Positions 1 through 11,868 are shown, counted from the stretch's first letter. The stretch: 64,000 nt of DNA from Papaver somniferum (GCF_003573695.1 NC_039359.1:134131939-134195938); one strand, 5' to 3'. Numbers and translations are program-made. The notes: generated by a model from the letters alone, not told the origin.

Positions 1-600
1 AATTGTTCGGTTAATGATGTTGCATGTTGTCACTTTATCACTGTAGTACTGCCATTGGGTACTCGAAAGAGATAAATGTGCCTGAGATAAAGCAGGTACC
101 ACTACTACATTGTTATCCTTTTTATCTTCTCGCCTTCTCCGGTAGGATTAAAAATTCAACGTACAATCTCCAAGTACGCATCTCAAAGTCCATCATAACC
201 CCTAACAAATTACTGTCGAACTTAATTTTCTTAAACGTACGGTAAAATGTGGAGATTTATATTTGTTTTTCAAACGAATGACAGTGTCGGCAATTTATAT
301 TATCTCTTTCAGCTTCAAGTACGGGTTTGAGTACATTCTACAATTCGTATTACTAATATGTAGGTAACTGGTACAGTTGATTTTTGTCCCGCCATAGTGT
401 ACCAGAAAAGGAAGATTATTAAGTACTTTCACCCACCGCAGTTGTTGTTTTTCCTTCCTTCTTCGGTTCAATTTTATTTTTTCAAATGTTCTAGCTTTGT
501 AATATTGGGGTACATGTTACCATTTTTTTTTCTTTCCAGGTGTTATTTTCTTTCCCTTTCCAATTTTTGTTTTTGATGTTATTATTTTTTTTTTTTTTTT
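1..600. repeat. Low-copy repeat unit A
   Basis: This stretch resembles two later places in the window. The word GATAAAGCAGGTACC near 90, the motif CAAACGAATGACAGTGTCGG near 272 and the phrase TTTCACCCACCGCAGTTG near 427 recur in the same order around 9977-13060 (unit B) and 13088-13560 (unit C). A further matching block near 1282-1400 corresponds to 18488-18606 beyond the copia insertion in C. The short open frame at 24-245 is not kept open in the other copies, so it is not called a gene. The family is not recognised; it could be a duplicated gene-flanking segment or an old transposon. Confidence 0.6.
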
Positions 601-1620
601 TATAAACAAGGAACCTTTTCATTAACGGGATTTCAAGGTTACAATGAGTTTAAGGTCGAAAATAAGAGAATACAAAGTAACAAGAACATACCGTAAGAGT
701 ACCATACCGAGAAATCCGACAAGAAAAAGTGAAGGATTACCGGTGTAAGACAAATACAAGTATGAATAAGATCCGATTAAATCGGAAGAAGGATGGTTTT
801 TCTCGGAATTAAAATCCAACCATTTAATTTATTTTTCTCCTTTAGTAAGAAATGCTCCCAAAGTATGAGTGATTTGCTCAAATCTCTTATAAATAATGAT
901 GAAGCTTTCGTCGTCAAAAAGACCACTGATGAAGATTTCGTCGCCGGATAAGTTGATGATGAAGATTCCGATGAAGAGTTCGTCGCCGGAGACAACAAAG
1001 ATGGAGATTTTGTCGTTGGAGAGCATCACTATTGATCTTAGAACCCAACCCAATAACCCAAAATCGCCATTAAAGCGAAGATAAACCTCAAAAGAGTAGA
1101 TAAAACCACCAAAACGGTGTGGATAAGTTGAAAACATAATAAAAAAACTAAACTAATCTACTAACTAACCTAGAAAGCAAGAAATAATGGAGAAATCTGC
1201 TTAGATCTATTCCAAAAAGAAAAGGATTGTTTTTGATGGTTTTGTTGGAGGGAAAAAAGGAGTGAGAGAGAGTTTCCAATTTTTGTTTGAATTGATGAAA
1301 ATTCTTCTAGCCTAGTTGTTTTTTTTTTTTTTTTTGCAATCTTCTATGCTTGTATTAGAAGGGAAGACAACCGACAAATAAAGAAAAAAACATTTGGCAA
1401 ACAAAAATATCTTTCATGGTCGTTCGTTCGTGTTGTTGTTGAAGTAGTATTTATTTTCTAAACTTGGGACCCATAAGCTAGAGATAAGCACGTGATGAAG
1501 GGAGGAGATGGGTGTGAGCTATAACCATGTGCTCCGGTCAAAAGCTAAAAGGAGACGGTGGTCAATGACTCGCTTCCGAATTTATCCACTTAATCTACAT
1601 GACTCGACCTAATTTCCGAC
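601..1620. other. AT-rich stretch, partly unit A
   Basis: No gene is supported. Short purine-rich open frames around 777-1137 overlap on both strands, are dominated by GAAGATTTCGTCG-type repeats at 895-1020 and show no recognisable domain. The end (about 1282-1400) matches the tail of unit C. Confidence 0.5.
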
Positions 1621-1755
1621 GATTTATAAAGGGGATACCAATATTACTAAGTACTGATACCATTTCATCGATCCAACGGTCAGGATTGGTGAGATTTTTT
1701 TATCTTATATGAAACAGTATCAACACTTAGTAGAACTGATATCACTTTATAAATC
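1621..1755. repeat. Fold-back (MITE-like) inverted repeat, 135 bp
   Basis: The first ~50 bases (beginning GATTTATAAAGGGGATACC) are an imperfect reverse complement of the last ~50 (ending GATATCACTTTATAAATC). A 40-base loop containing ATCCAACGG lies between them. The arms share ACTAAGT and TGATAC-type words in mirrored order. Size, AT content and fold-back form fit a small non-autonomous DNA transposon. No clean target duplication was identified, so the superfamily is unknown. Confidence 0.5.
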
Positions 1756-3289
1756 ATGTAATTTCCTGGATGCTTCTGTCATGTGCTACATCTGATTTAA
1801 TTTTGGTGATTAGTGTTGTGTTTGGCTCTAAAATGAGAATCAAAATGTAAGTGGTGGAGTTCGGTGTGATTTTAACACTAACATGACTGCATGTGTTTCC
1901 CTTTGCTAAGAGCCCAGAATCGTCATCGACACCATGTGACTTTTGGAAAATTACACGTGCATTTACTCTCGTGACAAATCACGTGATACCAAAGGTGCAT
2001 TTGAGGCTGGATATTTTGGTTGGGTCTGATATATTTTCACACTAGATTTTGCTTAATTTGGACTAAACGAAAGTCCTTTGATGTAATCTCTAGCTTTTGT
2101 ATTTTACTTTTCATGTAATCTCTTTACTATTGTAACCATGGCTGATAACGCCTTAAGTTAGCCTCTTTATTAAATACCTAATTTACAAAAGAAAAAGAAA
2201 AAAAAAATTCCTTTGAAGTGAGGTTGCCGGTGTTGACGCCTGCAGGAGGCACCTGATCATTATAATTATAAAAATAAGTTTTATGGTGGAACTCGGGTCA
2301 TGAAATAACAAATAAGAATGGAAGATCATTTCTAGTGGTTTTCAAATAAGGTAGGGATAAGAATTATTTGTGTACATCGGAGATATATTTGTAAATATGT
2401 TGAGTAACGTATTTATAGTAGTTATAGCATATATTGATCTCACAGTAAGTGGAGAAAATGGGCGGAGTGGAAAGAGTGAGAGACGTGAGAAGTTTCGGTC
2501 CGAAGAGAGAAGAAGACCATCAAAAGTTCACGCCTATGGAATCAATAATCGAAAATTAAAACAACAATGTGATTCTAGTTTCCCACATACGATACTACTA
2601 GTACCTCTTTGACCCCGCAGAAGTATTTAAACGAAGTGCATATACGAGATTTCACCTAAATAGGATACTCTATTCTTAAACGAGTATTACAAGAATACTC
2701 CAAGGGATTTCCCACACAAATGATTAGTTTAGTGGGTCCAAGGGATAAGTTTGTAAAATTTACAAGCTTCAATATTTATAATGACCAAGGTAGTTTGGAC
2801 AATAAAGAATTATCAAATACGAAAATACTAAAGATATTCAAGTTCATTTTTGAAATGACATTCAGGATGAATGCCTCTGGCTTCAACAGTAGTACATGTA
2901 TGGTTACTCAAAAATAAGTCTTATGCTTAAACTTATATAATTCAGCATGGGTAAGCATATTCTTATCTAAAGAGGCACAAGTATACAATTCTTTTAAGTT
3001 TCTTTGCTAGTGATTTCTGGAGTTTCATCATGCATAGGGTTATAATATAAAGTCTGCATGATGCTATAGTCAGGGTTGCTTACATTAAGAATGTTAACGG
3101 ATCATTATATAGTTTTTGCCATTTCTGTACTGTTTTGTTTTGTTTTCCTAAAGACCAAATTGCATCGTGCTTTTCATATATACCAAATTATTATGATGCA
3201 AAAATCATCCCAATTCATAACATACCCATCTCTATTATGGTTGTCAAACCAGAAATTTAGCCATTCATAGAAAGGGTAGTTCCGTTTGT
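1756..3289. other. Intergenic, nothing recognised
   Basis: Only short frames without recognisable domains occur here. No terminal repeats, tRNA-like folds or tandem arrays were seen. Confidence 0.4.
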
Positions 3290-3691
3290 CACATACTATA
3301 TATCAAATTGTTAAGGTACATCCACACATGAGAGGAGAAGTTGTACTGAATGAAAAGGTGAGTGAGGGATTCCTCACCGTTATTGTATAAAGTACAAGTG
3401 GTATTTTTCTCAGGAATTATACTGGAACATCACGTATTTTCTGAAAGTATGGGTGAGCAGCTTTCCATACAACGATTTTATTTTAGTTGAAGGTGTTACA
3501 TGCATGCTCCAAATTCTGCTCCAATATTTTGATTCACTTCCAGTAGAGTTAATGGAATTATAAAGAGACTCAACATAAAACACACCTTAGGAGTTTAAAT
3601 TCCAATAAGGAACATCTTCAAATCCTATAACCAGAATTTGTAACTTTTTGATTTTGGCAATAGTAGGCTGATGAAAGCAAGCTATGAGTTT
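3290..3691 (-). pseudogene. Decayed LINE RT tail (zf-RVT region)
   Basis: Read on the minus strand, and allowing frameshifts and stops, this encodes the zinc-binding region downstream of RT in plant L1-like LINEs. Recognisable pieces in order are a W-N-L-N-S-x-G-V-F-x-V-E-S-L-Y segment, then S-R-I-W-S with a downstream W-K-A-A-H, then N-N-G-E-E-S-L-T-H-L-F with a V-W a few residues later. These match the usual 'G-F-V-S-Y', 'W-IW' and 'E-HLF-C-W' landmarks of the family; the cysteines are decayed. The reading continues on the far side of the copia derivative at 3697-6656 (about 6662-6690), so that element inserted into this LINE copy. Old and non-functional. Confidence 0.5.
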
Positions 3692-3696
3692 GTCTT

Positions 3697-6172
3697 TGAA
3701 AAAACGAGGGTCTAACAACCACACCCAATATTTCGCTTAACAATATGTATGGACTAACTCCAATATACTTTCAAGAGAATCAACTAGACAGTCAGACTCA
3801 ATCTTAAGAAAAGTATAATAATGAGTTATATCTCAATTTCTTAATTCAATATGCAATCAAACAAATAGGAATTTGCGAGCCGGATTGAATATAAGAAATA
3901 ACCAAAGGTTGGATTCACAATTGATTGAACTTACGCACAACCTGTGATATTTCAATTATATAAACAAATATAATGCGGAAAAGAAATAACACAGGCACCA
4001 GAAGTTTTGTTGACGAGGAAACAAAAAATGCAGAGAAACCCCGGGACCTAGTCCAGGTTTGAACACCACACTATATTAAGCCGCTTCAGACACTATCCTA
4101 CTCCAAGTTAATTTCGGAATGGAATGTAGTTGAGCCCTAACCAATCTCACACTGATCAAGGTACAATTGCGCTCCTTACGTCTCTGAATCCCAGCAGGAC
4201 TCTACGCACTTGATTCCCTAAGCTGATCTCACCCACAACTAAGAGTTGCTAAGACCAAAAGTCGAAGACTTGATAAACCAATCTTTCTCACACAGAAAAG
4301 TCTATTGAATAGATAAATCTGTCTCCCACAGATATGCCTATGAGTTTTGTTCTGTCTTTTGATAAATCAAGGTGAACAAGAACCAATTGATATACCAGAC
4401 TTATATTCCCGAAGAACAACCTAGAAATATCAATCACCTCACAATAATCTTAATCCTATGCTAACGAAACAAGATATTGTGGAATCACAAACGATGAGAC
4501 GAAGATGTTTGTGACTACTTTTTTATCTTGCCTATCCGAGATTAAATCTCGAGCCAATCTTAGAGAACATAGTACTCAATCACGATAGAAAACAGCAAGA
4601 TCAGAACATGCAACTACAAAGAAAATAGTTGGGTATGGATTCACAATCCCAATGAAGTCTTCAAGTCGTTAACCTACAGGGTTTTGGAAAAAACCTAAGG
4701 TTAAAGGAGAATCGACTCTAGTCGCAACTAGTATCACACAAGAGGTGTGGGGATTAGGTTTCCCAGTTGCTAGAGTTCTCCCTTATATAGTCTTCAAATC
4801 AGGGTTTGCAATCAATGCTACCTTGGTAACAAAGCATTTAATATTCACCGTCAGATGAAAACCTGATTAGACTCCATCTAATATCTTTCAACCGTTAGAT
4901 CGAACTTAGCTTGTTACACACAAATGAAAAGTTACTTCATTTATATGTGAGTAGCCGTACCTAAACGTGTGCACCTTTGTTGGCTCAACAATAGTTAACC
5001 GAAGTTAGCCATATGAACACTTTCATATCAACCATATTCATCTTAACCATAACTAGTTCAAATGACTCAAATGAAACTAGTTCTAGAGTTGTTCAATTGT
5101 TTATATTCTCATAGAAGTATACAAGACACAATTGAAGAAAAATTTATTTTGATTCACTCGAATCAATTCATGAACATTATAGCCACGGTTTGCAAAAGAT
5201 TGCATTCCTTAATATATAAATGTATTAGTTCATGAAAAAATGATTTTAGAACATAACCTACTCAAGTACGCAAACGGGTACACATACCTAAGTAGACGGA
5301 CTTGGACTGTGTTCGCCAGTATGCAAACGAGTACACATACTGTCGTTCACATCCGAACTCAGTTGAATATAGTGCGCGTATGGGTACGCATACTAAAGTT
5401 CTCGGACTTCAACTGACTTCGCCAGTACGCTTACGGGTATGCGTACTATAGATCCCAGACTTCACCTGACCAACCAGTACGCATACGGGTATGCATACTA
5501 GATTGTCGGTCTTGGACTATACATATGCAAGTACGCATACTGTGTTTATAACCAATCATGGTTAATCGTTTTAAACTCAAATTTCAATCATTGAAACATT
5601 CTCGGAAGACGGGAATAGCTGTCTCACACAAACTATTAGCTTCAAAGCAATTTTCAAGTGATTGAATGATCAATACGAACCATTACGAGTCTACATCAAA
5701 TGATTGTCTCACACAAATCATGTATGATGTTACAAGGAAATTTTCACATGATTATCTTTTGACTTTCGTCAAGAATATAAGATGAACTTGGTTAAAGCGA
5801 AATCTTACCAATACATATTCCGAAAAATATGTAAGCGAGTTAAACTCAGCTCGAAATATCAAATGTGTATAATCGAAGCTATATAGCTATACGAATTTTG
5901 TCTCAAATAAGAGTTATAGTAGATAGACTTTTGAGTGATAGATGAGTTCAAGTCTCCACATAATTGATGAAGTTCCATAAGCTCCCCTTAGTAGTTCTTC
6001 GTCTTCAATCGATGAACGTGGTGAAGTCTAATGCTCAACTACACTTTCTATCATAATCCGAGACTTACCTATAAGTAGACTAGAAATCAAGACTTATAGT
6101 TTTGAAAACTAAACTTGACAAATAAGCTTGAGATAGCAACGCTTGCGAGTTCGACCGAGCAGTGCTCTAACA
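3697..6172 (-). repeat. SIRE-like 3' LTR (2476 bp)
   Basis: On the minus strand it begins TGTTAGAGCACTGCTCGG at 6172 and ends ...TTTTTTCA at 3697. It is homologous over its length to the LTRs at 46588-49012 and 59904-61903. A TATA box (CTATATAAG on the minus strand) lies at about 4781-4790. A block at 5260-5545 holds many GTACGCATAC/GGGTATGCGTAC-type words, an internal minisatellite that varies between copies. Confidence 0.8.
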
Positions 6173-6535
6173 GTATCCCCCTTTGTCAATTTTAATGGCA
6201 AAACTATCAATACATATGGATTATAAAATAAATAAACTTTGTAGCTTATCATCCAAATGTTTGATTTCCTTGGTTCTTCAACATTACTCGAAATCTTCAT
6301 CACTTCCAAGTACTCAGTGATTCTGAACGTGTTCAACTCAACATCATAGTTGTTGAAGATCCGTAGCTATAACAATGAGAAAACATTTGCTCTCAATCAT
6401 TGTTATATAGTGTCATACTATCATTACACATCATCAAAGTCCAATTGTATCACAAATTTGACAACAATACTATGGTGATATGTATCACTCCCCCTTAGTC
6501 AGTACTTTATCTCACATGAAAACCACTCCCCCTTA
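6173..6535 (-). promoter_or_regulatory. Polypurine tracts upstream of SIRE-like 3' LTR
   Basis: On the minus strand GACAAAGGGGGAT adjoins the LTR (6173-6187). Two further AAGGGGGAG tracts lie at about 6490-6500 and 6526-6534. Several AAGGGGGAG repeats before the 3' LTR are a known habit of the SIRE/Maximus copia lineage; the LTR-proximal tract would prime plus-strand DNA synthesis. Confidence 0.65.
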
Positions 6536-6661
6536 CATAATGATCCGTAAACCATATGTATTTGTAGTGTGAACTACAAACAAGCTTGACAACCAAACTT
6601 GACAAACAAGCTTGAGATAGCAACGCTTGCGAGTTCGACCGAGCAGTGCTCTAACAGTCTT

Positions 6662-7448
6662 GATCCCAAGTCATTATTCTGGTGAAAAAGTGACTGACCT
6701 TGTTGACGTTGTCAGCTCCATGTGTTGGTTTAGTGAAGGAGGTTTAGTGCTTGGTAACCAGTAATCTTCCTATATATTTAGGGCTGTCAATGGGTACCCA
6801 ATTACCCAGAACCGAACCGGACCTGAAGGTAACGGGTTCAGTTCTGGGAAGTAATATTAGATATATTAATAGATTTAGTACCCGACAGTTAGAGCCTACT
6901 GGGAACCGATTAATGTCGGGTCCTAATCAGATGTACCCGACGGGTATCCACTGGTATTGGATACTCGGTTAAAATTTGTACAACGCCATGACAATAGACA
7001 TGCGTTAGTAAATCATCCTTTCTTTTTCTTGCAAATTTCTTTGGGTTGCTAAAATATCATTCTAATTTCTCTTTCCTAGGCTTTTTTTTTTTCTTTCAAT
7101 CATAAGCCTCACTTCATTTCTTATGTATTAAATAACTAATTCATTTCTTATGTATTAAATAATTAATTGAACTTGTTCAAAATTCCAATTGGATTTTATC
7201 ATTAGTACCGCGACTATTTTTTAGTCTTCTTTTAATCTTCTTCTTGTTTTGTTTTCCGCTACGTGTTCACTTCTTTTAATGTGTTAAGGATAACTTGTTG
7301 AACCTGTGATTCTGCCCTCATCAAGTTATTTCGATAGAGTTGTTTTGATTCAGTTCATCACATATTATTTTGATACATCTAATGTGCAGTTAATTGTTGC
7401 AAGATATTCCAACACTTTTAAGAAAAGAATTGCCTAAAATTTACTTGC
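6662..7448. other. Intergenic with possible hAT-type fragment
   Basis: From 6780 the sequence GGGCTGTCAATGGGTACCC is followed by ~190 bp rich in GGGTACCCGA words. This is the typical start of small plant hAT-family elements, but I could not find a matching inverted end, so the call is weak. At 7115-7170 a ~25-bp phrase (TTCATTTCTTATGTATTAAATAA) is tandemly repeated. Otherwise nothing is seen. Confidence 0.35.
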
Positions 7449-7933
7449 ATCTAGAAGCCTATATTTTTTTTTGATCGATCAAAAGAAATTGTATTAAGAA
7501 GCACACAAGTTGTGCGCGAGCGAATACACCAAAAAGAGGGGAAAACAACCCCAACCAAAGGAAAAAAGTTCAAGGATAAACAAAAAAGCAACAAAGGCCT
7601 TTTGATAAACCTTAGAAACTAACCAACCATACTTGCGAACTAAAACAAGAGCGCAAGCTACATTTAAGTAGGATTTTCATCAACCTCTTCCACATTTAAA
7701 CCCTTGTGATTTTTTGCTACACCACTAAACATTTTTTGACGATTTGCCTTTGAAAATGGAAAACTTAACCCCATTATACAACCAAACTCCATGAGATTAC
7801 CTGCTGAAATCTTATTAGGACTAGTAAGAGATCTCGAAGAGCATTTCTTTTTGGTGCTTAATGTCTTATTTTGGAGGAGACCCGTCACTTTAGACTTCTT
7901 GCACACCTTGGTGTTTGCTCCTTGAAGCGGCTC

Positions 7934-7995
7934 GGATGCTGCTGATTTGGTAATGTTGATGTCGGGATGCTGCTGATTTGGTAATGTTGATGTCG
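7934..7995. repeat. 31-bp tandem duplication
   Basis: Two adjacent identical 31-bp units beginning GGATGCTGCTGATTTGG. The unit is not a multiple of three, so it shifts the ORF1-like frame. Confidence 0.85.
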
Positions 7996-9099
7996 GCAAT
8001 TTTTGAAGCAACCTCCTGATATTCTTCTATCCCTTGGAATTGGTTAAATGTTTCGAATCCAGGGGAATTGACTGATCCTAAGAAGATGAATTTGCCCCAT
8101 CTTCCATCTGATTCAATTCATTGAACTCATGCCCGAGACTAAGTGAAACTCTTGATGGAATAGAAATTCCAATAGAATCTGCCTCTCCTCCTTCACAAAT
8201 TTTGTCTTTGAAAGCATCAGCATGAAGTTGAATTCCATGAACAATCATCTCCATAAACTCTTCTTTAGAATCAGGAAAAGTCATTTCCGCATGACTTAAA
8301 ACTCTTGTTGCCATATCGTATAGAGTACCAAACTTGTGTTCCAAGTATCTTTGAGCCTTGTTTAATTTGTCGGGATCACATTGTCTTCCTAAGAAACAAG
8401 AATCAGAAGGGGTTTCAATATTGCTAACCTGGTAGGCAATTTGCTTCTTTCCACCATTTGATTTAAAACTTGAGACCCCAAAGAAGAATTGACTGTATTA
8501 GACGATGGGTGTGTTTGATTTACTTCCATCGTCTGCTCGTTCTCCCTGCAACTTGAAATTGGGATTTCTCCTTCTTCCAAATTCGAATGAACAGTTGAAC
8601 CCTTATTTTGTGGAATACCAAACTCTTGAGAATTAATTGAATCATACGATGGGTTTGATTGAAATTTATTCCCTGTCTGCTCCGTATCCTCCCTGCAACT
8701 AGGAATTGGGATTTCTCCTTCTTCTAAATTGGAAAAACATATAATGCCCTTATTCAGTGCGAGAAGAGGCGACTCACAGGCAACTGTTTTCAGATACATA
8801 GAATCAGCAGAAGACACATCATGCTCCCCCAATCTACTAGTTACATCATCTGTGTTATTATGAACAAGTGCCCGATCCGGAGATTTACTAGAGATTGAAG
8901 AAGATGGGCTCTGTATAACCTTGGGCTTTCTACTGTTGTCAAAAGTACCTTTAGGGAAGAATCCCAAATGGGCTTTCGAAGGACAATCCTGATATGCCGT
9001 AACTTTAGCATTTTGACGAGAAGCGGAGAAATTCCAATTTGAATTTGATGTTTGACCTGACTCTGACAAAGCAATACTGTCCTTCGCGCCATTAAATGG

Positions 9100-9197
9100 A
9101 GGTGGCTGAGCATTTAAGAGAGTGGACGTACAATCCAACGGTGCGATGAGGTGGCTGAGCATTTAAGAGAGTAGACGTACAATCCAACGGTGCGATG
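9100..9197. repeat. 49-bp tandem duplication
   Basis: Two adjacent 49-bp units beginning AGGTGGCTGAGCATTTAAG and differing at one base (GTGGACG against GTAGACG). The length shifts the reading frame of the ORF1-like pseudogene. Confidence 0.9.
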
Positions 9198-10006
9198 ACA
9201 GATGGATGTCCTTGCTTCAACCTTGAGCGACGCAAAGAGTCATCTTCCTCCATACCAGTACCCACCGATGAGGATTCAGGTTCAAAAACCAGGCTCCGAT
9301 GAATTCCCGACGAGTGTTCCACTTGTTTTTCAGCCAAAGTGATTCGAGCTGAAATCCATTCTTGTTTCCCTGCTAACCCTAGAGACCATTCTCCTGTTGG
9401 AACTGGTCCTTTAACCTTTAGTCTAATCTCTGAAATTACTTCCCCTGTTCTAGTCTCATGACTAATCGTTAAAAGCCCTCCACAAGCTGCTCATATAGTA
9501 TGGAACAGAGAAATATTCCAAGTATGTTGAGGGACACCAGTAATTACAATCCAAACATTAGAGATTTGAAGAAGTAGACTTCTCAAAAGACCAAGAAGAA
9601 AACTTGATTTCCACCTCCTCGACAATTAAAGAGCCCTTGGAAACAATTCTGTTTTTCGGAAGAATCGAAAATTAAGGATTCATTAAAAGATATCTAGAAG
9701 CCTATATATATTTGTGAAAGATTATTATCATGAGAAGCAACACCATGTATACATGCAGTTCCAAATGCTCACCAGCGATTTAGTGTCGCATACTTATGAA
9801 CCCTGTCATCACCATAATTAACTACACGTTTTTAACGTTGTAAATAATTTTTTTTATTCTTTTTGCCAGAAAGAATTTGCAAGTGTCACTTATTCTTTTT
9901 TAAAATAATTACTTTCGATACTGTCACACTATCACTGTCCTATTGGTTGCTCAAAAGAGAGGAATGTGCCCGAGATAAAGCAGGTACCAACTTACTTCCC
10001 CTTTTT

Positions 10007-11683
10007 CTTCTTGATTGTTTCGGAAGCTCTTCATCTTATGTTTCAATCCAGCATGAATTTGGGCAGGTTGGGAAGTTTTCAACTTGGTTCTAATGGTTTG
10101 AAAATAGGTCATTTGCAATTCGCAGATGATACTCTAGTGTTCCTTGATGAATCCAGGGAGCAGGTGGATTGTTTAAGGTATTTGATTGTTCTCTTTGAAC
10201 TAGTATCCGGTCTTCGCATCAATTTTCCCAAAACAAGTATGTATGGAGTGGCTGGAGCTACTAATTTATATTCACTTGCTAGTATGTTGGGTTGTAGGCA
10301 TGACTACCTTCCGGCTAATTATCTGGGGCTTCCACTGGGTGATAATGCTTTGGGTTCGAGAAAGTGAGATGCTATATTAGAGAAAGTCAAGGGCAGGCTA
10401 CCTTCGTGGATAAGATCGGTCCTCAACAAGTCAGGTAAACTCACTTTGGTGAAAAGTGTATTATCAAGTATTCCTGTGTACATGTTCTCCTTATTTACCG
10501 CTCCGGTGACAGTTATAAATAAGTTAGAAAAAGTAATGAGGGACTTCCTTTGGGATAAGAGCGACACCGTAAAGAGTCATCACCAAGTGAAATGGAAAAA
10601 GGTTCGCACCCCACTTTCTAAAGGGGGTTTGGGCATCAAATCTTTGAGAAGTATGAATAAAGCTTTGATTTGTAAATGGTGGTGGCGTTTCAATTCTGAA
10701 AAACAAGCTCTTTGAAGAAGAGGAATAGTCTCCAAGTACGGTTCTGCTGGTTTTGATAGGGAAACTAAAGCTCCAAAACAGGCGCATTTTACAAGCATCT
10801 TCAAGTTTTCAAATCAAGTTCCTCTATCAAGGTAGGAGAAGGAACGTCGGTTCTGTTTTGGGAAGATCGTTGGGTGGGTGACCAACCTTTGTCTACCAAG
10901 TTCCCCCATCTATATGCCATTGCATCTACAAAAAATTGGACGGTTAACAAATGTACTGCAACTGTCAACAGTGGTGGGTCTTGGAACTTAGGTTTAGATA
11001 GAAGACTTTCTTCGATCCAAATTGAAGAAGTTTGCGCTCTGACCTATCTTCTTCAGAACTGTTACAATGGTACAAAAGATGATGTTTTAAGTTGGGATAT
11101 CGACAAGTCTGGTAAGTTCACCGTCAAATCTTGTTATGTTGAGCTAGAGAAACAAAACCATGGTGCAACTTTAAACTTAAGTGTTTGGTCTAGGATATGG
11201 CCACACAAAGTTGGTTTTTTCTTTGGTTGGTGTTTCACAAAAGGCTAGTTACTATGGATTTTTTTGTACAAGAGACATAAGATTCTTGTTAACGGCTGTC
11301 TCTTGTGTTGTTCTGCGGGAGAATCGGTTTCTCATCTTCTCTTTCACTGTGAGATTTCTAGCCAAGTTTGAAATCATTTTCTAGCAGGAGTTGGTCTTCT
11401 TTGGGTTTTACCGGACTGCATAGACTCGATAATTAAAAGTTGGAGATGTAGAATAATCCATCCCATCGGAAAGAAGCTTTGGCCTCTTTTACCTGCTTCC
11501 ATTTGCTGGACCATTTGGAAGTCAAGGAATGCTTTAGTTTTTGAAAACAATAACTTTAATGTGACCGAGGTCCTTAAGCAGGTGCAGATTCAAGCTTACT
11601 GTTGGGTTCGCAATGATGAAGTTATGAAGGGTATTAATCTTGATTCAATCATCACCAATTGGAGTACTTATTTTAGTTCTTAA
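10007..11683 (+). pseudogene. LINE RT palm plus zf-RVT, frameshifted
   Basis: In order: the end of the RT fingers/palm with the catalytic F-A-D-D-T box (about 10118-10132; F-A-D-D is the plant-LINE form of Y-x-D-D); an L-P-A-N-Y-L-G-L-P-L-G box (10309-10341); a K-G-R-L-P-S-W thumb motif (10390-10412); W-K-K-V followed by S-K-G-G-L-G-I-K-S-L (10594-10650); F-W-E-D-R-W (10858-10875); S-G-K-F-T-V-K-S-C-Y (11110-11138); the zf-RVT finger with C-L-L-C and H-L-L-F-H-C (11296-11350); and a C-terminal W-T-I-W-K-S-R-N-A-L-V-F-E box. A stop at 10366 replaces a conserved Trp, and shifts occur near 10714, 10830 and 11217, so it is dead. Confidence 0.85.
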
Positions 11684-11868
11684 TGTAATTCTTGTGCCTT
11701 TTTTGTGTGTGTGTGTGGTGGGGGGTGTTCTGTCGAGAGATTGTTCCTCTTGCCTTTGTTGGGCTGTCAGTCTGTAGCTCTTGAGCTTGTTTTCCTACTC
11801 CTTGTAGGTCTTTTACCTATTCTTAACCTTTGCCGATAGAAAAAAATAAAATAAAATAAAAATAGTTC
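10007..11868 (+). mobile_element. 5'-truncated L1-like LINE, 12-bp TSD
   Basis: The 12-mer CTTCCCCTTTTT occurs on both sides (9995-10006 and 11869-11880), and rejoining the flanks restores the unit A/C sequence around 'CCCTTTTT-TCTTCTCC'. The 3' end carries an A-rich tail (AAAAAATAAAATAAAATAAA, 11840-11860). The 5' end starts inside the RT domain, the usual outcome of incomplete target-primed reverse transcription. The endonuclease and the first part of RT are absent. Confidence 0.9.

Larger units (their letters stand above)
3697..6656 (-). mobile_element. SIRE-like copia deletion derivative, TSD GTCTT
   Basis: A 2960-bp minus-strand element bounded by TG and CA and flanked by the 5-bp duplication GTCTT (3692-3696 and 6657-6661). 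It has a nearly complete 3' LTR (3697-6172), then the noncoding region upstream of the LTR with repeated polypurine tracts (6173-6590), then only the first ~66 bp of the 5' LTR (6591-6656). The rest of the 5' LTR, the primer site and all coding sequence are gone, yet the target duplication is intact. The sequence corresponds to the reverse complement of the LTR at 46588-49012 and of the 3' noncoding region 52140-52296 joined to 59634-59903. Confidence 0.85.
7664..9662 (-). pseudogene. LINE ORF1-like protein (DUF4283-type), broken
   Basis: Minus-strand coding begins near 9660 with a region resembling DUF4283, the nucleic-acid-binding module at the start of many plant LINE ORF1 proteins: V-W-I-V-I-T-G-V-P-x-H-x-W-N followed by a C-G-G-L-L segment and an 'I-R-L-K-V-K-G-P-V-P' strand (9360-9560). 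Long, low-complexity, Ser-rich sequence follows, containing a twice-repeated N-L-E-E-G-E-I-P-I phrase (about 8545-8580 and 8700-8735). It ends with a conserved-looking C-terminal segment that stops at 7664. The frame is broken near 9100-9197 and 7934-7995 by tandem duplications of 49 and 31 bp, near 8345-8390, and by a stop near 9497. No zinc knuckle was found. Not functional as it stands. Confidence 0.55.
7465..9691 (-). mobile_element. Non-LTR retroposon with 16-bp TSD
   Basis: The identical 16-mer ATCTAGAAGCCTATAT flanks this element at 7449-7464 and 9692-9707. On the minus strand the element ends at 7465 in an A-run preceded by TTTTGATCGATC, a common 3' end of plant LINE-type elements. 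Both are hallmarks of target-primed reverse transcription. At 2.2 kb it encodes only an ORF1-like protein and no endonuclease or RT. It is therefore either a non-autonomous LINE derivative or a retrocopy of an mRNA mobilised by a LINE. Confidence 0.85.

Noticed and set aside
6780..6975. Complete hAT MITE
   Set aside because: Only one end (GGGCTGTCAATGG) is recognisable; no inverted partner or 8-bp duplication was found.
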